Assembly: GCF_030161555.1 (NCBI RefSeq)
Contig: NZ_BSUK01000001.1
Coordinates: forward strand, 1,922,001-1,986,000
Reading direction: 5' to 3'
Length of the DNA: 64,000 nucleotides
DNA from: Luteimicrobium album
GTDB lineage: Bacteria > Actinomycetota > Actinomycetes > Actinomycetales > Cellulomonadaceae
Both the position numbers and the translations under genes were made by a program. Each line of letters opens with the position of its first letter. Position 1 is the first letter of the stretch. The notes beneath the pieces are model-generated. The model was not told the origin of the DNA. It searched no databases and saw only the letters and a list, made by a program, of their open reading frames with translations. Below are positions 20,062-28,979 of the stretch, one piece after another.

Positions 20062-20636
20062 GCCTGCACGTCCGCCGTCGGACGACCTGGCGCGAGCGGC
20101 TGCGCCACCAGTGGTCGGCGATCCTCTGGCTCGCGCTCGTCTGGGTGCTCCTGTGGGGGTCGGTCACGTGGGGCAACGTGCTCGCGGGGCTCCTGCTCGG
20201 GCTGCTCGTCGTCGTGCTGCTGCCCCTCCCGCAGCTCCCGTTCCACGGGCACGTCCGTCCGCTGCGCCTGCTGGCCCTGTTCGTGCGGTTCGGCCTCGAC
20301 CTGTTCCTCGCTTCCTTCCAGGTCGCGTGGCAGGCGCTGCGGCCCGGACGGCAGCCGCGCGGCGCCGTGGTCGGCGTGCGGCTGCGGAACCCCAGCGACA
20401 TCTACCTCACCGTGACCGCCGAGCTCAGCTCGCTCGTGCCGGGCTCGCTCGTCGTCGAGGTGCACCGGCTCACCGGGATGCTGTACCTCCACGTGCTCGA
20501 CCTCGAGGCGTACGGCGGCGTCGACAAGGTGCGTGCCGACGTGCTCGCGCTCGAGGCGCGCGTGCTGCGGGCGCTCGCGTCCGACGCCGAGCTCGAGGCC
20601 GCGGGCCTCGCGACCCGGAGAGGGGTGCCCGCATGA
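20058..20636 (+). CDS. mrpE: Mrp Na+/H+ antiporter subunit E
   Basis: 192 aa. N-terminal basic segment then TM segments (AILWLALVWVLLWGSVTWGNVLAGLLLGLLVVVLLPL) and the conserved central part RLLALFVRFGLDLFLASFQVAWQALRP, followed by the cytoplasmic domain VRLRNPSDIYLTVTAELSSLVPGSLVVEV, typical of MnhE. ATGA overlap with mrpD, and its own stop overlaps mrpF. Structural subunit needed for complex assembly or activity. Confidence 0.95.
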   Translation: MSLHVRRRTTWRERLRHQWSAILWLALVWVLLWGSVTWGNVLAGLLLGLLVVVLLPLPQLPFHGHVRPLRLLALFVRFGLDLFLASFQVAWQALRPGRQPRGAVVGVRLRNPSDIYLTVTAELSSLVPGSLVVEVHRLTGMLYLHVLDLEAYGGVDKVRADVLALEARVLRALASDAELEAAGLATRRGVPA

Positions 20637-20953
20637 CCGTCGTCTTCGTCATCACGATCGCGCTGCTCACGGTGGCCGCCGGGTGCGCCATCTACCGGGC
20701 CGAGCGCGGGCCGTCGATGCTCGACCGCACCGTCGCGCTCGACGTGTTCACGACGACGATCGTCGGCGCGATCGCGCTCGAGGCCGCGTACTCGCGGCGC
20801 GCCACGACCATCCCGATCCTCGTCGTCATGTCGATGGTCGCGTTCGTCGGGTCGGTGACGGTCGCGCGGTTCGCGGCCGCCGAGCGCGAGGAAGAGGGCC
20901 TCATCGAGCTGCCGCCCCCGGTGGACGACCGGACCGAGGAGGCCGAGCGATGA
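20633..20953 (+). CDS. mrpF: Mrp Na+/H+ antiporter subunit F
   Basis: 106 aa with three TM segments: VVFVITIALLTVAAGCAIY, then the family signature RAERGPSMLDRTVALDVFTT, then AIALEAAYSRRATTIPILVVMSMVAFVGSVTVARF. The start ATG at 20633 overlaps the mrpE stop (ATGA). Membrane subunit of the antiporter complex; in Staphylococcus the homologue was linked to cholate efflux. Confidence 0.95.
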   Translation: MTVVFVITIALLTVAAGCAIYRAERGPSMLDRTVALDVFTTTIVGAIALEAAYSRRATTIPILVVMSMVAFVGSVTVARFAAAEREEEGLIELPPPVDDRTEEAER

Positions 20954-21375
20954 CCGTCGACTGGATCGGCGTCGCGGACGTCGTCGCCGCGATCTGCATG
21001 CTGCTCGGCGCGTTCCTCGCGTTCGCGGCCGGCATCGGGATCGTCCGGTTCCCCGACCTGCTCGCCCGCATGCACGCGGCGACCAAGCCCCAGGTGCTGG
21101 GGCTGATCCTCATGCTCGTGGGGGTCGGGCTGCGGGTGCACGTGTGGTCCGTCGTCGGGATGCTCGTGCTCGTCGTCGTGTTCCAGCTCCTCACCGCGCC
21201 GGTCGGGGCGCACATGGTGGGGCGGGCCGGGTTCCGGACCGGGAAGGTCGTGCACGAGGACCTCGTCGTCGACGATCTCACCGCCGACCAGGAGGCCGCG
21301 CTCGCCGAGGAGGACGCGGCCGAAGCCGCCGAAGAGGACGAGGGCCGGGAGCCGTCGTCGGACGCGCCGAGGTAG
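20950..21375 (+). CDS. mrpG: Mrp Na+/H+ antiporter subunit G
   Basis: 141 aa. Three TM segments with the MnhG signature FAAGIGIVRFPDLLARMHAATKPQVLGLILMLVG and VLVVVFQLLTAPVGAHMVGRA. A C-terminal acidic tail of about 40 aa (DQEAALAEEDAAEAAEEDEG) is longer than in the minimal family. ATGA overlap with mrpF. Last gene of the operon. No clear hairpin was found in the 115 bases that follow. Confidence 0.95.
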   Translation: MTVDWIGVADVVAAICMLLGAFLAFAAGIGIVRFPDLLARMHAATKPQVLGLILMLVGVGLRVHVWSVVGMLVLVVVFQLLTAPVGAHMVGRAGFRTGKVVHEDLVVDDLTADQEAALAEEDAAEAAEEDEGREPSSDAPR

Positions 21376-21477
21376 CGCTTCCCCGCCGAGACAGTGGCGA
21401 GCTCGCGAAGACTCGAGGAGAGCGCGCCGCCTCGACGGCGGTGGACGGCTCGACGGGCCGGCGGTACGTCGGCGTGC

Positions 21478-21483
21478 TAGACC
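21478..21483 (+). promoter_or_regulatory. Possible -10 box for CDF transporter gene
   Basis: TAGACC lies 7 bases before ATG 21491. The last base is not the preferred T, so this is weaker than the other leaderless candidates. Confidence 0.35.
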
Positions 21484-21490
21484 GAACGGC

Positions 21491-22498
21491 ATGGCCGACA
21501 CCCCGCCCGCGACAGCGCCCGACGCGCGGGCGGCCGTGCCCGGCACGCCCCGTGTCGCCGCGCCGTCCGACGAGAAGAGCGACTCGACGCTCACCGTCGT
21601 GATCGCGTTCGCCGCGAACCTCGCGGTGGCGGTCGCGAAGTCGGTGGCCGCGGTGCTCACGGGGTCCGCGTCGATGGTCGCGGAGGCTGTGCACTCGTGG
21701 GCCGACACCGGCAACGAGGTGTTCCTGCTGGTCGCGGACCGGTCGTCGCGGCGGAAGGCCGACGTCGTCCACCCGCTCGGCTACGGGCGCGAGGCGTACG
21801 TGTGGTCGATGTTCGCGGCGATCGGGTTGTTCGCCGTCGGGGCGGGCGTGTCCGTGACGCACGGCATCCAGGAGCTCTTCCACGCCGAGCCCGCCACGGA
21901 CTTCGGGGTCGCGTACGCGGTGCTCGCGCTGTCGTTCGTCCTCGAGGGGACGTCGTTCCTGCGGTCGGTCCGGCAGGCGCGGGTGGAGGCGCGGGAGGCC
22001 GAGCGTGACGTCGTCGAGCATGTCATCGCGACGTCGGACCCGACCTTGCGGGCCGTGTTCGCCGAGGACGCCGCCGCCCTCGTGGGCCTCGTCGTGGCGT
22101 TCGTCGGGATCCTCGCCCACCAGCTCACCGGGTCGCCGGTCCCTGACGCGATCGGGTCGATCGTCGTCGGGCTCGTGCTGGGCGTGATCGCGATCGTGCT
22201 CATCCAGCGCAACCGCGAGTTCCTCGTGGGAGCGGGCGTGGACGAGCGCACGCGCCGCGCCGCCCTCTCGCGGCTCCTCGCTCTGCCCGACGTCGCGCGC
22301 GTCACCTACCTGCGGCTCGAGTACGTCGGTCCGCGCTCGCTGTATCTGGTGGCGAGCGTCGACCTCGTCGGGGACGACGTGGAGCACGTCGCCGCGCGCC
22401 GCCTGAACAGGCTCGAACGGACGGTCGCCGAGACGCCGCGGGTGGCCGGCGTCGTGCTCACGCTGTCGACTCCCGAGGAGCCGTCGCTCACGGTGTGA
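21491..22498 (+). CDS. Cation diffusion facilitator (CDF) metal efflux transporter
   Basis: 335 aa. Six TM segments; TM2 has the metal site MVAEAVHSWADTGNE (HxxxD) and TM5 has FAEDAAALVGLVVAFVGI (second site as D-x3 pattern), with HPLGYGREAYVWSMFAAIGLFAVGAG between. The C-terminal cytoplasmic domain (about aa 230-335) is the ZT-dimerisation fold. CDF proteins exchange Zn2+, Fe2+ or Mn2+ for H+; the metal is not deducible. Convergent with the LppM gene, with 9 bases between stops. Confidence 0.92.
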   Translation: MADTPPATAPDARAAVPGTPRVAAPSDEKSDSTLTVVIAFAANLAVAVAKSVAAVLTGSASMVAEAVHSWADTGNEVFLLVADRSSRRKADVVHPLGYGREAYVWSMFAAIGLFAVGAGVSVTHGIQELFHAEPATDFGVAYAVLALSFVLEGTSFLRSVRQARVEAREAERDVVEHVIATSDPTLRAVFAEDAAALVGLVVAFVGILAHQLTGSPVPDAIGSIVVGLVLGVIAIVLIQRNREFLVGAGVDERTRRAALSRLLALPDVARVTYLRLEYVGPRSLYLVASVDLVGDDVEHVAARRLNRLERTVAETPRVAGVVLTLSTPEEPSLTV

Positions 22499-22507
22499 GC
22501 GGCGCGG

Positions 22508-23440
22508 TCACGCTGGCGGAGGGGGAGGGGCCTGCCCGTCGGCCGGGGGCTGAGGCGGCGCGGCGGGCGGCAGAGGCTGCGTCGGGGGCGTGGGCTCGAC
22601 CGTCGGGGGTGTGGGCTCGGCCGTCGGGGGCGTGCCCGACGACGCAGTCTCAGCCTCGGGTGCGGCGCCGTCCGTCCGCCCGTGCCGGGTGAGGGCGAGG
22701 ACGACCGCCGCCGCGACCGCGAGCACGACCACGCCGACGAGGATCCACACCCACACGGGCACCCCGCCGCCGCCCCCGCCGCCGTCCCCGTCGCCGGTCG
22801 CCTTGCCGCGTGCGTCGAGGTTGAGGACGGTGCCGGCGTCGGACGTCCACGTGACCGTGTTCCCGTCGACCTTCGCGCTCTTGTCGGCCGAGACGACCTC
22901 GCCGGGGAACGTGATGGCGATCGTCACGTCGAAGAGCGACGCGATCTGGTCCGGGGACACGAGCGAGCCGGCGTCGCCGAGGTCGCCCGAGTCGTCGGCG
23001 AGCTCGGCCAGGTCGAGCTTGCCGGACACGACGAACTCGTCGCCGTCGCGCTTGATGCTGAGGGCGTCCTCGTCGCCGCTGCCCTGGTCGAGGTCGTCGA
23101 TGCTGGTGTTCTTCAGGGTGATCCGCGTGCCGGTGTATCCGCCCTCGTGGTACGGCTCGCTCGTCGCGCCCTCGCCGAAGTCGGTGGCCGGGTCCTCGCC
23201 GTCGGTGCCCTCGGTGAGGAGGTCCTCGGGGTCCTGCCCGAGCGCCTCGGCGGCGGAGTCCTGGATGGCGTAGACCACGGTGCCGGACGCCGTGTCGTCG
23301 CTGTGCAGCGTGAACGCCATGTCGAGCTTCACGCACCCGGCGAGGACGACGGCGCACACCGCCCCGAGCGCGGCGAGCGCCGTGGAGCGCCGCCTGCTCC
23401 TCCCGGTCGGGGGACGGAGTGTGCGCGTGCTCGTCGTCAT
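22508..23440 (-). CDS. LppM-like lipoprotein with C-terminal TM and Pro-rich tail
   Basis: 310 aa. The N-terminal signal ends in a lipobox VVLAGC (Cys about residue 36), so it is lipid-anchored outside. VKLDMAFTLHSDDTASGTVVYAI and the following 190 aa match the LppM domain of actinobacteria, linked in Mycobacterium to virulence and phagosome effects. Then a Gly-rich linker, one TM helix (VPVWVWILVGVVVLAVAAAVVLAL) and a cytoplasmic Pro/Thr tail with repeats of TPPTVEP. ATG 23440 is preceded by GGGGACG, a weak ribosome site. Function outside pathogens is unknown. Confidence 0.85.
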   Translation of the reverse strand: MTTSTRTLRPPTGRSRRRSTALAALGAVCAVVLAGCVKLDMAFTLHSDDTASGTVVYAIQDSAAEALGQDPEDLLTEGTDGEDPATDFGEGATSEPYHEGGYTGTRITLKNTSIDDLDQGSGDEDALSIKRDGDEFVVSGKLDLAELADDSGDLGDAGSLVSPDQIASLFDVTIAITFPGEVVSADKSAKVDGNTVTWTSDAGTVLNLDARGKATGDGDGGGGGGGVPVWVWILVGVVVLAVAAAVVLALTRHGRTDGAAPEAETASSGTPPTAEPTPPTVEPTPPTQPLPPAAPPQPPADGQAPPPPPA

Positions 23441-23534
23441 CGTCGTCCCCTGGCTCGCGCCTGGCCTGTGAGCGGTCCGTGACCGTTGCCCTCAGGGTAG
23501 GACGGCGGGGTGCACGCCGCCGCCGCAGACCGGG

Positions 23535-24278
23535 TCAGTCTCCGAGCAGGTGGCGGAGGTAGCGCGCCGGGTCGGTGAGGTACGACCGCCAGTGCTCGAC
23601 GAGCTCGAGGTCCTCCCAGGACGCAGGGCGCAGCCCCCAGGGCCCCACCTCGAGGATCGTCGCGCCGGGCAGCGCGGCGAGCACGGGGGAGTGGGTCGCG
23701 CAGAGGATCTGGCCACCCGACCGGGCGAGGTCGTCGAGCGTGCGCATCAGGGTCAGCGTCGACGAGAACGACAGCGCCGCCTCGGGCTCGTCGAGGCAGT
23801 AGAACCCGGGCGAGTCGAACCGCCTGTCGAGCACCGCGAGGAACGACTCGCCGTGGCTCATCTCGTGGAACCGCGGGTCCGGGTTCCGCGGGTTGCCGCC
23901 CGTCTGCTCGACGAACGTGTACCAGCCATGCATGGTCTCGGCCCGCAGGAAGAACCCCCACCGGCCGGCCCCGACGCCGCGCTGGAGGCTGATGGCGTCG
24001 CTGAACGGAGACTCGGTCGCGCGGGTCGCGTGCTGCCCGTGCGCCGTGCCGCCCTCCGGGGACAGGCCGTAGGCGACGGCGAGCGCCTCGACGATCGTGG
24101 ACTTGCCCGAGCCGTTCTCGCCGACGAGGAACGTCACGCCCTCCGTGAGCGTCAGGCCCTCGCGGAGGAGCTGGTCGACGGCGGGGACCGTCCTCGGCCA
24201 GGCCCCGGCGCGCAGCGAGTGGTCGCCCCTCGCGGTGACGCGGACCACCGGGGGCTGGCGGAAGAGGTCGGACGTCAT
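23535..24278 (-). CDS. AAA/ABC-type ATPase, RecF/SMC-like fold
   Basis: 247 aa, soluble. Walker A GENGSGKST (about aa 50), signature-like EMSHGESFLAVL, Walker B FYCLDEPEAAL and a switch His in CATHSP. This is the small AAA family ATPase with overlapping ABC features found widely in actinobacteria, often called predicted ATPase; no transport domains are nearby, so it is not a transporter subunit. Substrate and process unknown. Its stop region overlaps nothing downstream; its ATG overlaps the stop of the upstream small membrane protein gene (ATGA), so the two are co-expressed. Confidence 0.88.
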   Translation of the reverse strand: MTSDLFRQPPVVRVTARGDHSLRAGAWPRTVPAVDQLLREGLTLTEGVTFLVGENGSGKSTIVEALAVAYGLSPEGGTAHGQHATRATESPFSDAISLQRGVGAGRWGFFLRAETMHGWYTFVEQTGGNPRNPDPRFHEMSHGESFLAVLDRRFDSPGFYCLDEPEAALSFSSTLTLMRTLDDLARSGGQILCATHSPVLAALPGATILEVGPWGLRPASWEDLELVEHWRSYLTDPARYLRHLLGD

Positions 24279-24589
24279 CGGTCGGCGGGCGGCCGCCCGA
24301 CGTCGTCGGGCCGGTCGAGCGAGCGGCGGGTTCGGGCGCCGACGACCGCTACGGTGACGAGGCCGGCCGCGGCCACGATGATGACGAGCCTCACCCACGG
24401 GAAGCTCGACCCCTCGTTCGAATCGGGGCGGTCGCCCGGCTGGACGGTCGAGGTGCCGGTGGGTGCCGGGTCGTTCGGGGCGGCCTGCGCGGTGCTCGCG
24501 CCGAGCCCGCCCACGGTGGTGAGCACGAGCAGAGTGGCCAGGGTTGCGAGGGTGTGGAGCGGTCGTCGAGCGAGGGGCGTGCGGAGCAT
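24275..24589 (-). CDS. Small secreted/membrane-anchored protein, unknown
   Basis: 104 aa from ATG 24589. A signal peptide (RTPLARRPLHTLATLATLLVLTTVGGLGASTAQA, cleavage after AQA) is followed by a Pro/Thr/Asp-rich external linker and a second TM helix (WVRLVIIVAAAGLVTVAVVGA) with a short basic tail. The start is chosen because a TACCCT box lies 7 bases upstream; a TTG at 24619 is an alternative. Overlaps the AAA ATPase gene by 4 bases. No known family. It diverges from clpB across a 115-bp region. Confidence 0.7.
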   Translation of the reverse strand: MLRTPLARRPLHTLATLATLLVLTTVGGLGASTAQAAPNDPAPTGTSTVQPGDRPDSNEGSSFPWVRLVIIVAAAGLVTVAVVGARTRRSLDRPDDVGRPPADR

Positions 24590-24596
24590 GCTTGGG

Positions 24597-24602
24597 AGGG
24601 TA
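24597..24602 (-). promoter_or_regulatory. -10 box for leaderless small membrane protein gene
   Basis: TACCCT on the minus strand, 7 bases before ATG 24589. It supports that start codon. Confidence 0.55.
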
Positions 24603-24624
24603 GTCCCGTGTGCTGACAACCAGA

Positions 24625-24645
24625 CTTGAGCGGAATAGGCTCAAC
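24625..24645. promoter_or_regulatory. HAIR-type operator (HspR site) before clpB
   Basis: TTGAGC, 7 spacer bases, GCTCAA (24626-24631 and 24639-24644) matches the HspR-associated inverted repeat CTTGAGT-N7-ACTCAAG in all but the outer and one inner position of each arm. It lies 60 bases before the clpB ATG and overlaps the likely -35 region. HspR is known to repress clpB and dnaK operons in actinobacteria; hspR itself is not in this window. Confidence 0.85.
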
Positions 24646-24704
24646 TCTGCAGAGGTTGCTCTGAGCAGAAGCATCCCCGATGACCGGAGGACCCCGGAGA
24701 CCCT

Positions 24705-27309
24705 ATGGACACCCAGTTCACGACCATGTCGCAGCAGGCGATCGGCGACGCCATCCAGAGCGCGTCGGCCGCCGGCAACCCCCAGCTCGAGCCCGTCCAC
24801 CTGCTCTACGCGCTGCTCCAGCAGCGGGGCGGCGTCGCGGGCGGGCTGCTCGACGCCGTCGGCGCCGACACCCAGGCCGTCGGCCAGAAGGCCCGCGGCG
24901 CGCTCGTCGCACTCCCGACGGCGAGTGGATCCGCCGTCGCGCAGCCCACCGCGAGCCGAGCCACGAGCGCCGTGCTCGACCTCGCCGGCAAGGAGGCGCA
25001 GTCGCTCGGCGACCAGTACGTCTCGACCGAGCACCTGCTCATCGGGCTCGCCGGCGCCGCATCGTCCGCCGCCGACATCCTGCGCGCCGCCGGCGCGACC
25101 GTCGACGCGCTGCGTGCTGCCCTGCCGTCCGTCCGCGGCAACGCCAAGGTCACCAGCCCCAACCCCGAGGGCACCTACAAGGCCCTCGAGCAGTACGGCA
25201 ACGACCTCACGGCCCAGGCGGCCGACGGCAAGCTCGATCCCGTGATCGGCCGCGACTCGGAGATCCGTCGCGTCATCCAGGTGCTCTCGCGCCGCACCAA
25301 GAACAACCCCGTGCTCATCGGCGAGCCCGGCGTCGGCAAGACCGCCGTCGTCGAGGGCCTCGCGCAGCGCATCGTCGCGGGCGACGTCCCCGAGTCCCTC
25401 AAGGGCAAGAAGCTCGTTGCGCTCGACCTCGCGTCGATGGTCGCGGGCGCCAAGTACCGCGGCGAGTTCGAGGAGCGCCTCAAGGCCGTCCTCGAGGAGA
25501 TCCAGCAGTCCGACGGGCAGGTCGTCACGTTCATCGACGAGCTGCACACCGTCGTCGGCGCGGGCGCCGGGGAGAGGGCGCCATGGACGCGGGCAACATG
25601 CTCAAGCCCATGCTCGCCCGCGGCGAGCTCCGCATGGTCGGCGCCACCACCCTCGACGAGTACCGCGAGCACATCGAGAAGGACCCCGCGCTCGAGCGCC
25701 GGTTCCAGCAGGTATTCGTCGGCGAGCCGTCCGTCGAGGACACCGTCGCGATCCTGCGTGGGCTCAAGGAGCGGTACGAGGCGCACCACAAGGTGACCAT
25801 CGCCGACGACGCGCTCGTCGCCGCCGCCGCGCTGTCCGACCGGTACATCACCGGCCGCCAGCTCCCCGACAAGGCCATCGACCTCGTCGACGAGGCCGCG
25901 TCCCGCCTCCGCATGGAGCTCGACTCGTCCCCGACCGAGATCGACGAGCTCCAGCGCGCCGTCACGCGCCTCGAGATGGAGGAGGTCGTCCTGTCCGAGG
26001 CCGACGACGCCGCCTCGCGCGAGCGCCTCGAGCGCCTCCGCAAGGACCTCGCCGACCGCCGCGAGCAGCTCTCCGCGCTCACGACCCGGTGGGAGGCCGA
26101 GAAGGCCGGCCACAACCGCGTCGGCGACCTCAAGGTCAGGCTCGACCAGCTCCGCTCCGACGCCGAGCGCCTCCAGCGCGAGGGCGACCTCGAGAAGGCC
26201 GCGCGCATCCTCTACGGCGAGATCCCCGCCGTCGAGCAGGAGCTTGCGGCGGCCGAAGCAGCCGAGGACGCCGAGGCCGGCGCCGAGGAGGTCGCGCACG
26301 AGACCCCGCTCGTCCCCGAGAAGGTCTCCGCCGACGAGATCGCCGAGGTCGTCTCCGCATGGACCGGCATCCCCGCCGGCCGGCTGCTCCAGGGCGAGTC
26401 CGAGAAGCTCCTCCACATGGAGGACGTCATCGGCGAACGCCTCGTCGGCCAGTCGGCCGCTGTCGCCGCCGTGTCCGACGCCGTCCGCCGCGCCCGCGCC
26501 GGGGTCTCCGACCCCAACCGGCCCACCGGCTCGTTCCTGTTCCTCGGACCCACCGGCGTCGGCAAGACCGAGCTCGCCAAGGCGCTCGCGGACTTCCTCT
26601 TCGACGACGAGCGCGCCATGGTGCGCATCGACATGTCCGAGTACTCCGAGAAGCACTCCGTCTCGCGGCTCGTCGGTGCACCCCCGGGTACGTCGGGTAC
26701 GAGGAGGGCGGGCAGCTCACCGAGGCCGTGCGCCGTCGGCCCTACTCCGTCGTGCTCCTCGACGAGGTCGAGAAGGCCCACCCCGAGGTCTTCGACATCC
26801 TCCTCCAGGTGCTCGACGACGGCCGTCTCACCGACGGCCAGGGCCGCACCGTCGACTTCCGGAACGTCATCCTCGTGCTCACGTCGAACCTGGGCTCGCA
26901 GTTCCTCGTCGACCCGCTCCTGTCCGACGAGCAGAAGCACGAAGCCGTCATGGGCGCCGTGCGCGCGTCGTTCAAGCCCGAGTTCCTCAACCGGCTCGAC
27001 GACGTCGTCATGTTCGACCCGCTGAACCTCGACCAGCTCGGCCGGATCGTCGACCTCCAGGTCGACGCCCTCGCCGCCCGCCTCGCCGATCGGCGTCTCA
27101 CGCTCGACGTCACCGACGCCGCGCGTGAGTGGTTGGCGCTCGAAGGGTTCGACCCCGCTTACGGGGCCCGGCCGCTGCGCAGGCTCGTGCAGCGGGAGAT
27201 CGGCGACCGGCTCGCGCGGAAGCTGCTGTCGGGCGAGGTGTCCGACGGCGACCGGGTCGTCGTCGACCGGCCGGCCGACGCGGAAGGGCTGGCTCTCTCC
27301 GTGGGCTGA
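24705..27309 (+). CDS. clpB: ATP-dependent disaggregase ClpB (two apparent frameshifts)
   Basis: About 867 aa; hexameric AAA+ chaperone that works with DnaK to rescue aggregated proteins. Start [18 protein letters not shown] follows GGAGACCCT. Clp-N repeats (1-145), AAA-1 with Walker [12 protein letters not shown] and Walker [10 protein letters not shown], the coiled-coil M domain (about 400-520; [18 protein letters not shown]), AAA-2 with Walker [11 protein letters not shown] and [11 protein letters not shown], then the C-terminal D2-small domain. At 25571-25577 two extra bases (or one missing) interrupt [13 protein letters not shown], and at 26681-26688 one G is missing in [13 protein letters not shown]. 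Both are within invariant sequence and so most likely assembly errors. Preceded by a HAIR site. Confidence 0.95.
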
Positions 27310-27345
27310 TCGTTCCTCGGTCGGGTTCGTTCCTCGGTCGGGTTC

Positions 27346-27444
27346 GCGCGCGGGCGCGGCGAGGTGGTTCGGACTGTCGTCCTGCGGCCCTGGGGGCCGT
27401 GCGGACTCCTTGACGTCCTTCACCACCTCCCCGCGCCCGCGCGC
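27346..27444. repeat. Dispersed intergenic hairpin repeat, family B, copy 1
   Basis: Arms 27346-27367 and 27423-27444 are 22-bp inverted repeats with one mismatch, containing cggcgaggtgg / ccacctccccgcg. A related element lies at 35326-35385, including the flanking word gggttcgcg. It follows clpB and may end its transcription. A short direct repeat cgttcctcggtcgggttcg occurs just before it (27311-27345). Confidence 0.75.
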
Positions 27445-27582
27445 TTCGCCGTCGTCCCGCCTTCGCTGACGGCGACGTCCCGTTCACCGACGGCGACGTC
27501 GAGCATGCCGTTGCTCACTGTCGTCGCGGCGACGGCGCGGTCCTCTGGGTGGCTCGCGGCGCCCTTCCCGGGGATTGGGGGC

Positions 27583-27588
27583 TACGGT
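27583..27588 (+). promoter_or_regulatory. -10 box for leaderless ROK regulator gene
   Basis: TACGGT lies 8 bases before ATG 27597; no ribosome site is visible. Confidence 0.5.
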
Positions 27589-27596
27589 GACGTCCG

Positions 27597-28849
27597 ATGA
27601 CGACCGTGAGCACCCGAGGGACGAACCTGCCGCGCATGGGCGGGTTCAACCAGGCTGCCCTGCTGGAGGCGATCCGGCTGGGGGCCGGGTCCTGCACCCG
27701 CGCCGACCTGGCCCGGAAGACCGGCCTCTCCGCCCAGACGGTCACCAACGCGGTGCGCCGGCTCCTCGACGCGGGGCTGGTCACCGAGGAGGACGTCAAG
27801 CGGCAGCCGGGGGCGGGGCGGCCGGGGACGACGCTCGACATCGTCCCGGACAGCCGGTTCGCGGTCGGGGTGCACCTGGACCCGGCGGCCGTCGTGGTCG
27901 TGCTGCTGGACCTGGCGGGGCAGGTGGTCGCGACCCGGACGGCGGCCACACCGGAGTCGGGGAGCCGGGCGCCGCGCTCGACGTGGTCGTCCGGGAGATC
28001 GACGCCGTGCTCGAGGAGGGCGCCGTCGAGCGGGACCGGGTGCTCGGCGTCGGGCTCGCGACCCCGGGCCCGATCGACCACGCGCGCGGCCTCGTGCTGG
28101 ACCCGCCGCACCTGACGACGTGGCACGACGTCCCGCTCCGGGACGAGGTCGCGCGCCGCACCGGGCTCCCGACGCTGCTCGACAAGGACGTCCTGGCGGT
28201 CGCGGCCGCGATCCTGTGGTTCCCCGCGTCGGGGCGGCCCACGGACGCCGCCGTCGTCTACGCGGGGACGGGTGTCGCGATCGGGATCATCAGCGGCGGC
28301 GAGATCGTCCGCGGGGTGTCCGGCAACGCGGGGGAGGCGGGCCACGTCAGCGTGGGCCGGGCCTTCGGGCGGTGCGTGTGCGGTCGGGAGGGCTGCCTGG
28401 GCGGGGTCTTCAGCGCGAACGCGATCCTGGCGAACGCCGTCGAGCGGGGCATCGGCCTGGGTGCCGGGGCGACGGACGTGCGCGCGTCGGAGACCGTGCG
28501 CGCGGACCGTGCCGTCGACGGCCTCCGCGCGCTGGCCGAGGCCGGCGACCTCGCGGTCGTGCCGTTCCTCCACGAGACCGGCTCGGCCCTCGGGTCGGCG
28601 CTGGCGACGGTCTGCGAGCTGCTGGACCTCGACACGGTCGTACCGTCGGGGCCGGTCTGGGACCGGCTCGGCCCGTGGCTCGAGCCGGGGCTGCGGTCCG
28701 TGCTCGACACGTATGCGATGCCGGGTCATCACCCGCTCCGGGTCCTCGGGGCGGCCGGCGACGGGCCGGTCGCTGCCGTCGGCGCGGCGTGCCTGATGCT
28801 CGACGACGCCCTCACGCCTCGGCCGACGGGCCTGCTCCTGCGCGTCTGA
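27597..28849 (+). CDS. ROK family transcriptional repressor (one apparent frameshift)
   Basis: About 417 aa. N-terminal winged HTH (FNQAALLEAIRLGAGSCTRADLARKTGLSAQTVTNAVRRLLDAGLV), then the ROK sugar-kinase-like domain: HLDPAAVVVVLLDLAG, GVGLATPGPID, VYAGTGVAIGIISGGEIVRG and the zinc motif CVCGREGCLGG (Cys-x-Cys-x4-Cys). The second half of the ATP/sugar site is degenerate, fitting a repressor and not a kinase. One G is missing from the run at 27959-27962, where PESGEPGAALD is expected. It precedes a sugar ABC importer and a GH38 mannosidase, all in the same direction, and probably represses them until a mannose-type sugar binds. Confidence 0.9.
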
Positions 28850-28890
28850 CCTGCGCGTCCGCTCCCCGAGCGCGGCCCCGTCGAGATGAG

Positions 28891-28939
28891 AGACAGCGTT
28901 GTCTTGCTATTACTAACGCGAAATGATGAAATATTCGCG
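28891..28939. promoter_or_regulatory. Promoter/operator region of the ABC importer operon
   Basis: An unusually AT-rich island for this genome. It contains two inverted repeats: AGACA-gcgt-TGTCT (28891-28904) and CGCGAA-N11-TTCGCG (28917-28939). Either may bind the upstream ROK regulator. The substrate-binding protein gene starts 40 bases downstream. Confidence 0.5.
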
Positions 28940-28979
28940 GCCGGGGCGGTGCAGCCCCGCGAGAGCAAAGGAGCTTCGG

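Noticed and set aside
25571..26688. Programmed ribosomal frameshifting in clpB and others
   Set aside because: No slippery heptamer with a common design is seen, and the same kind of shift affects unrelated genes; sequencing error is simpler.
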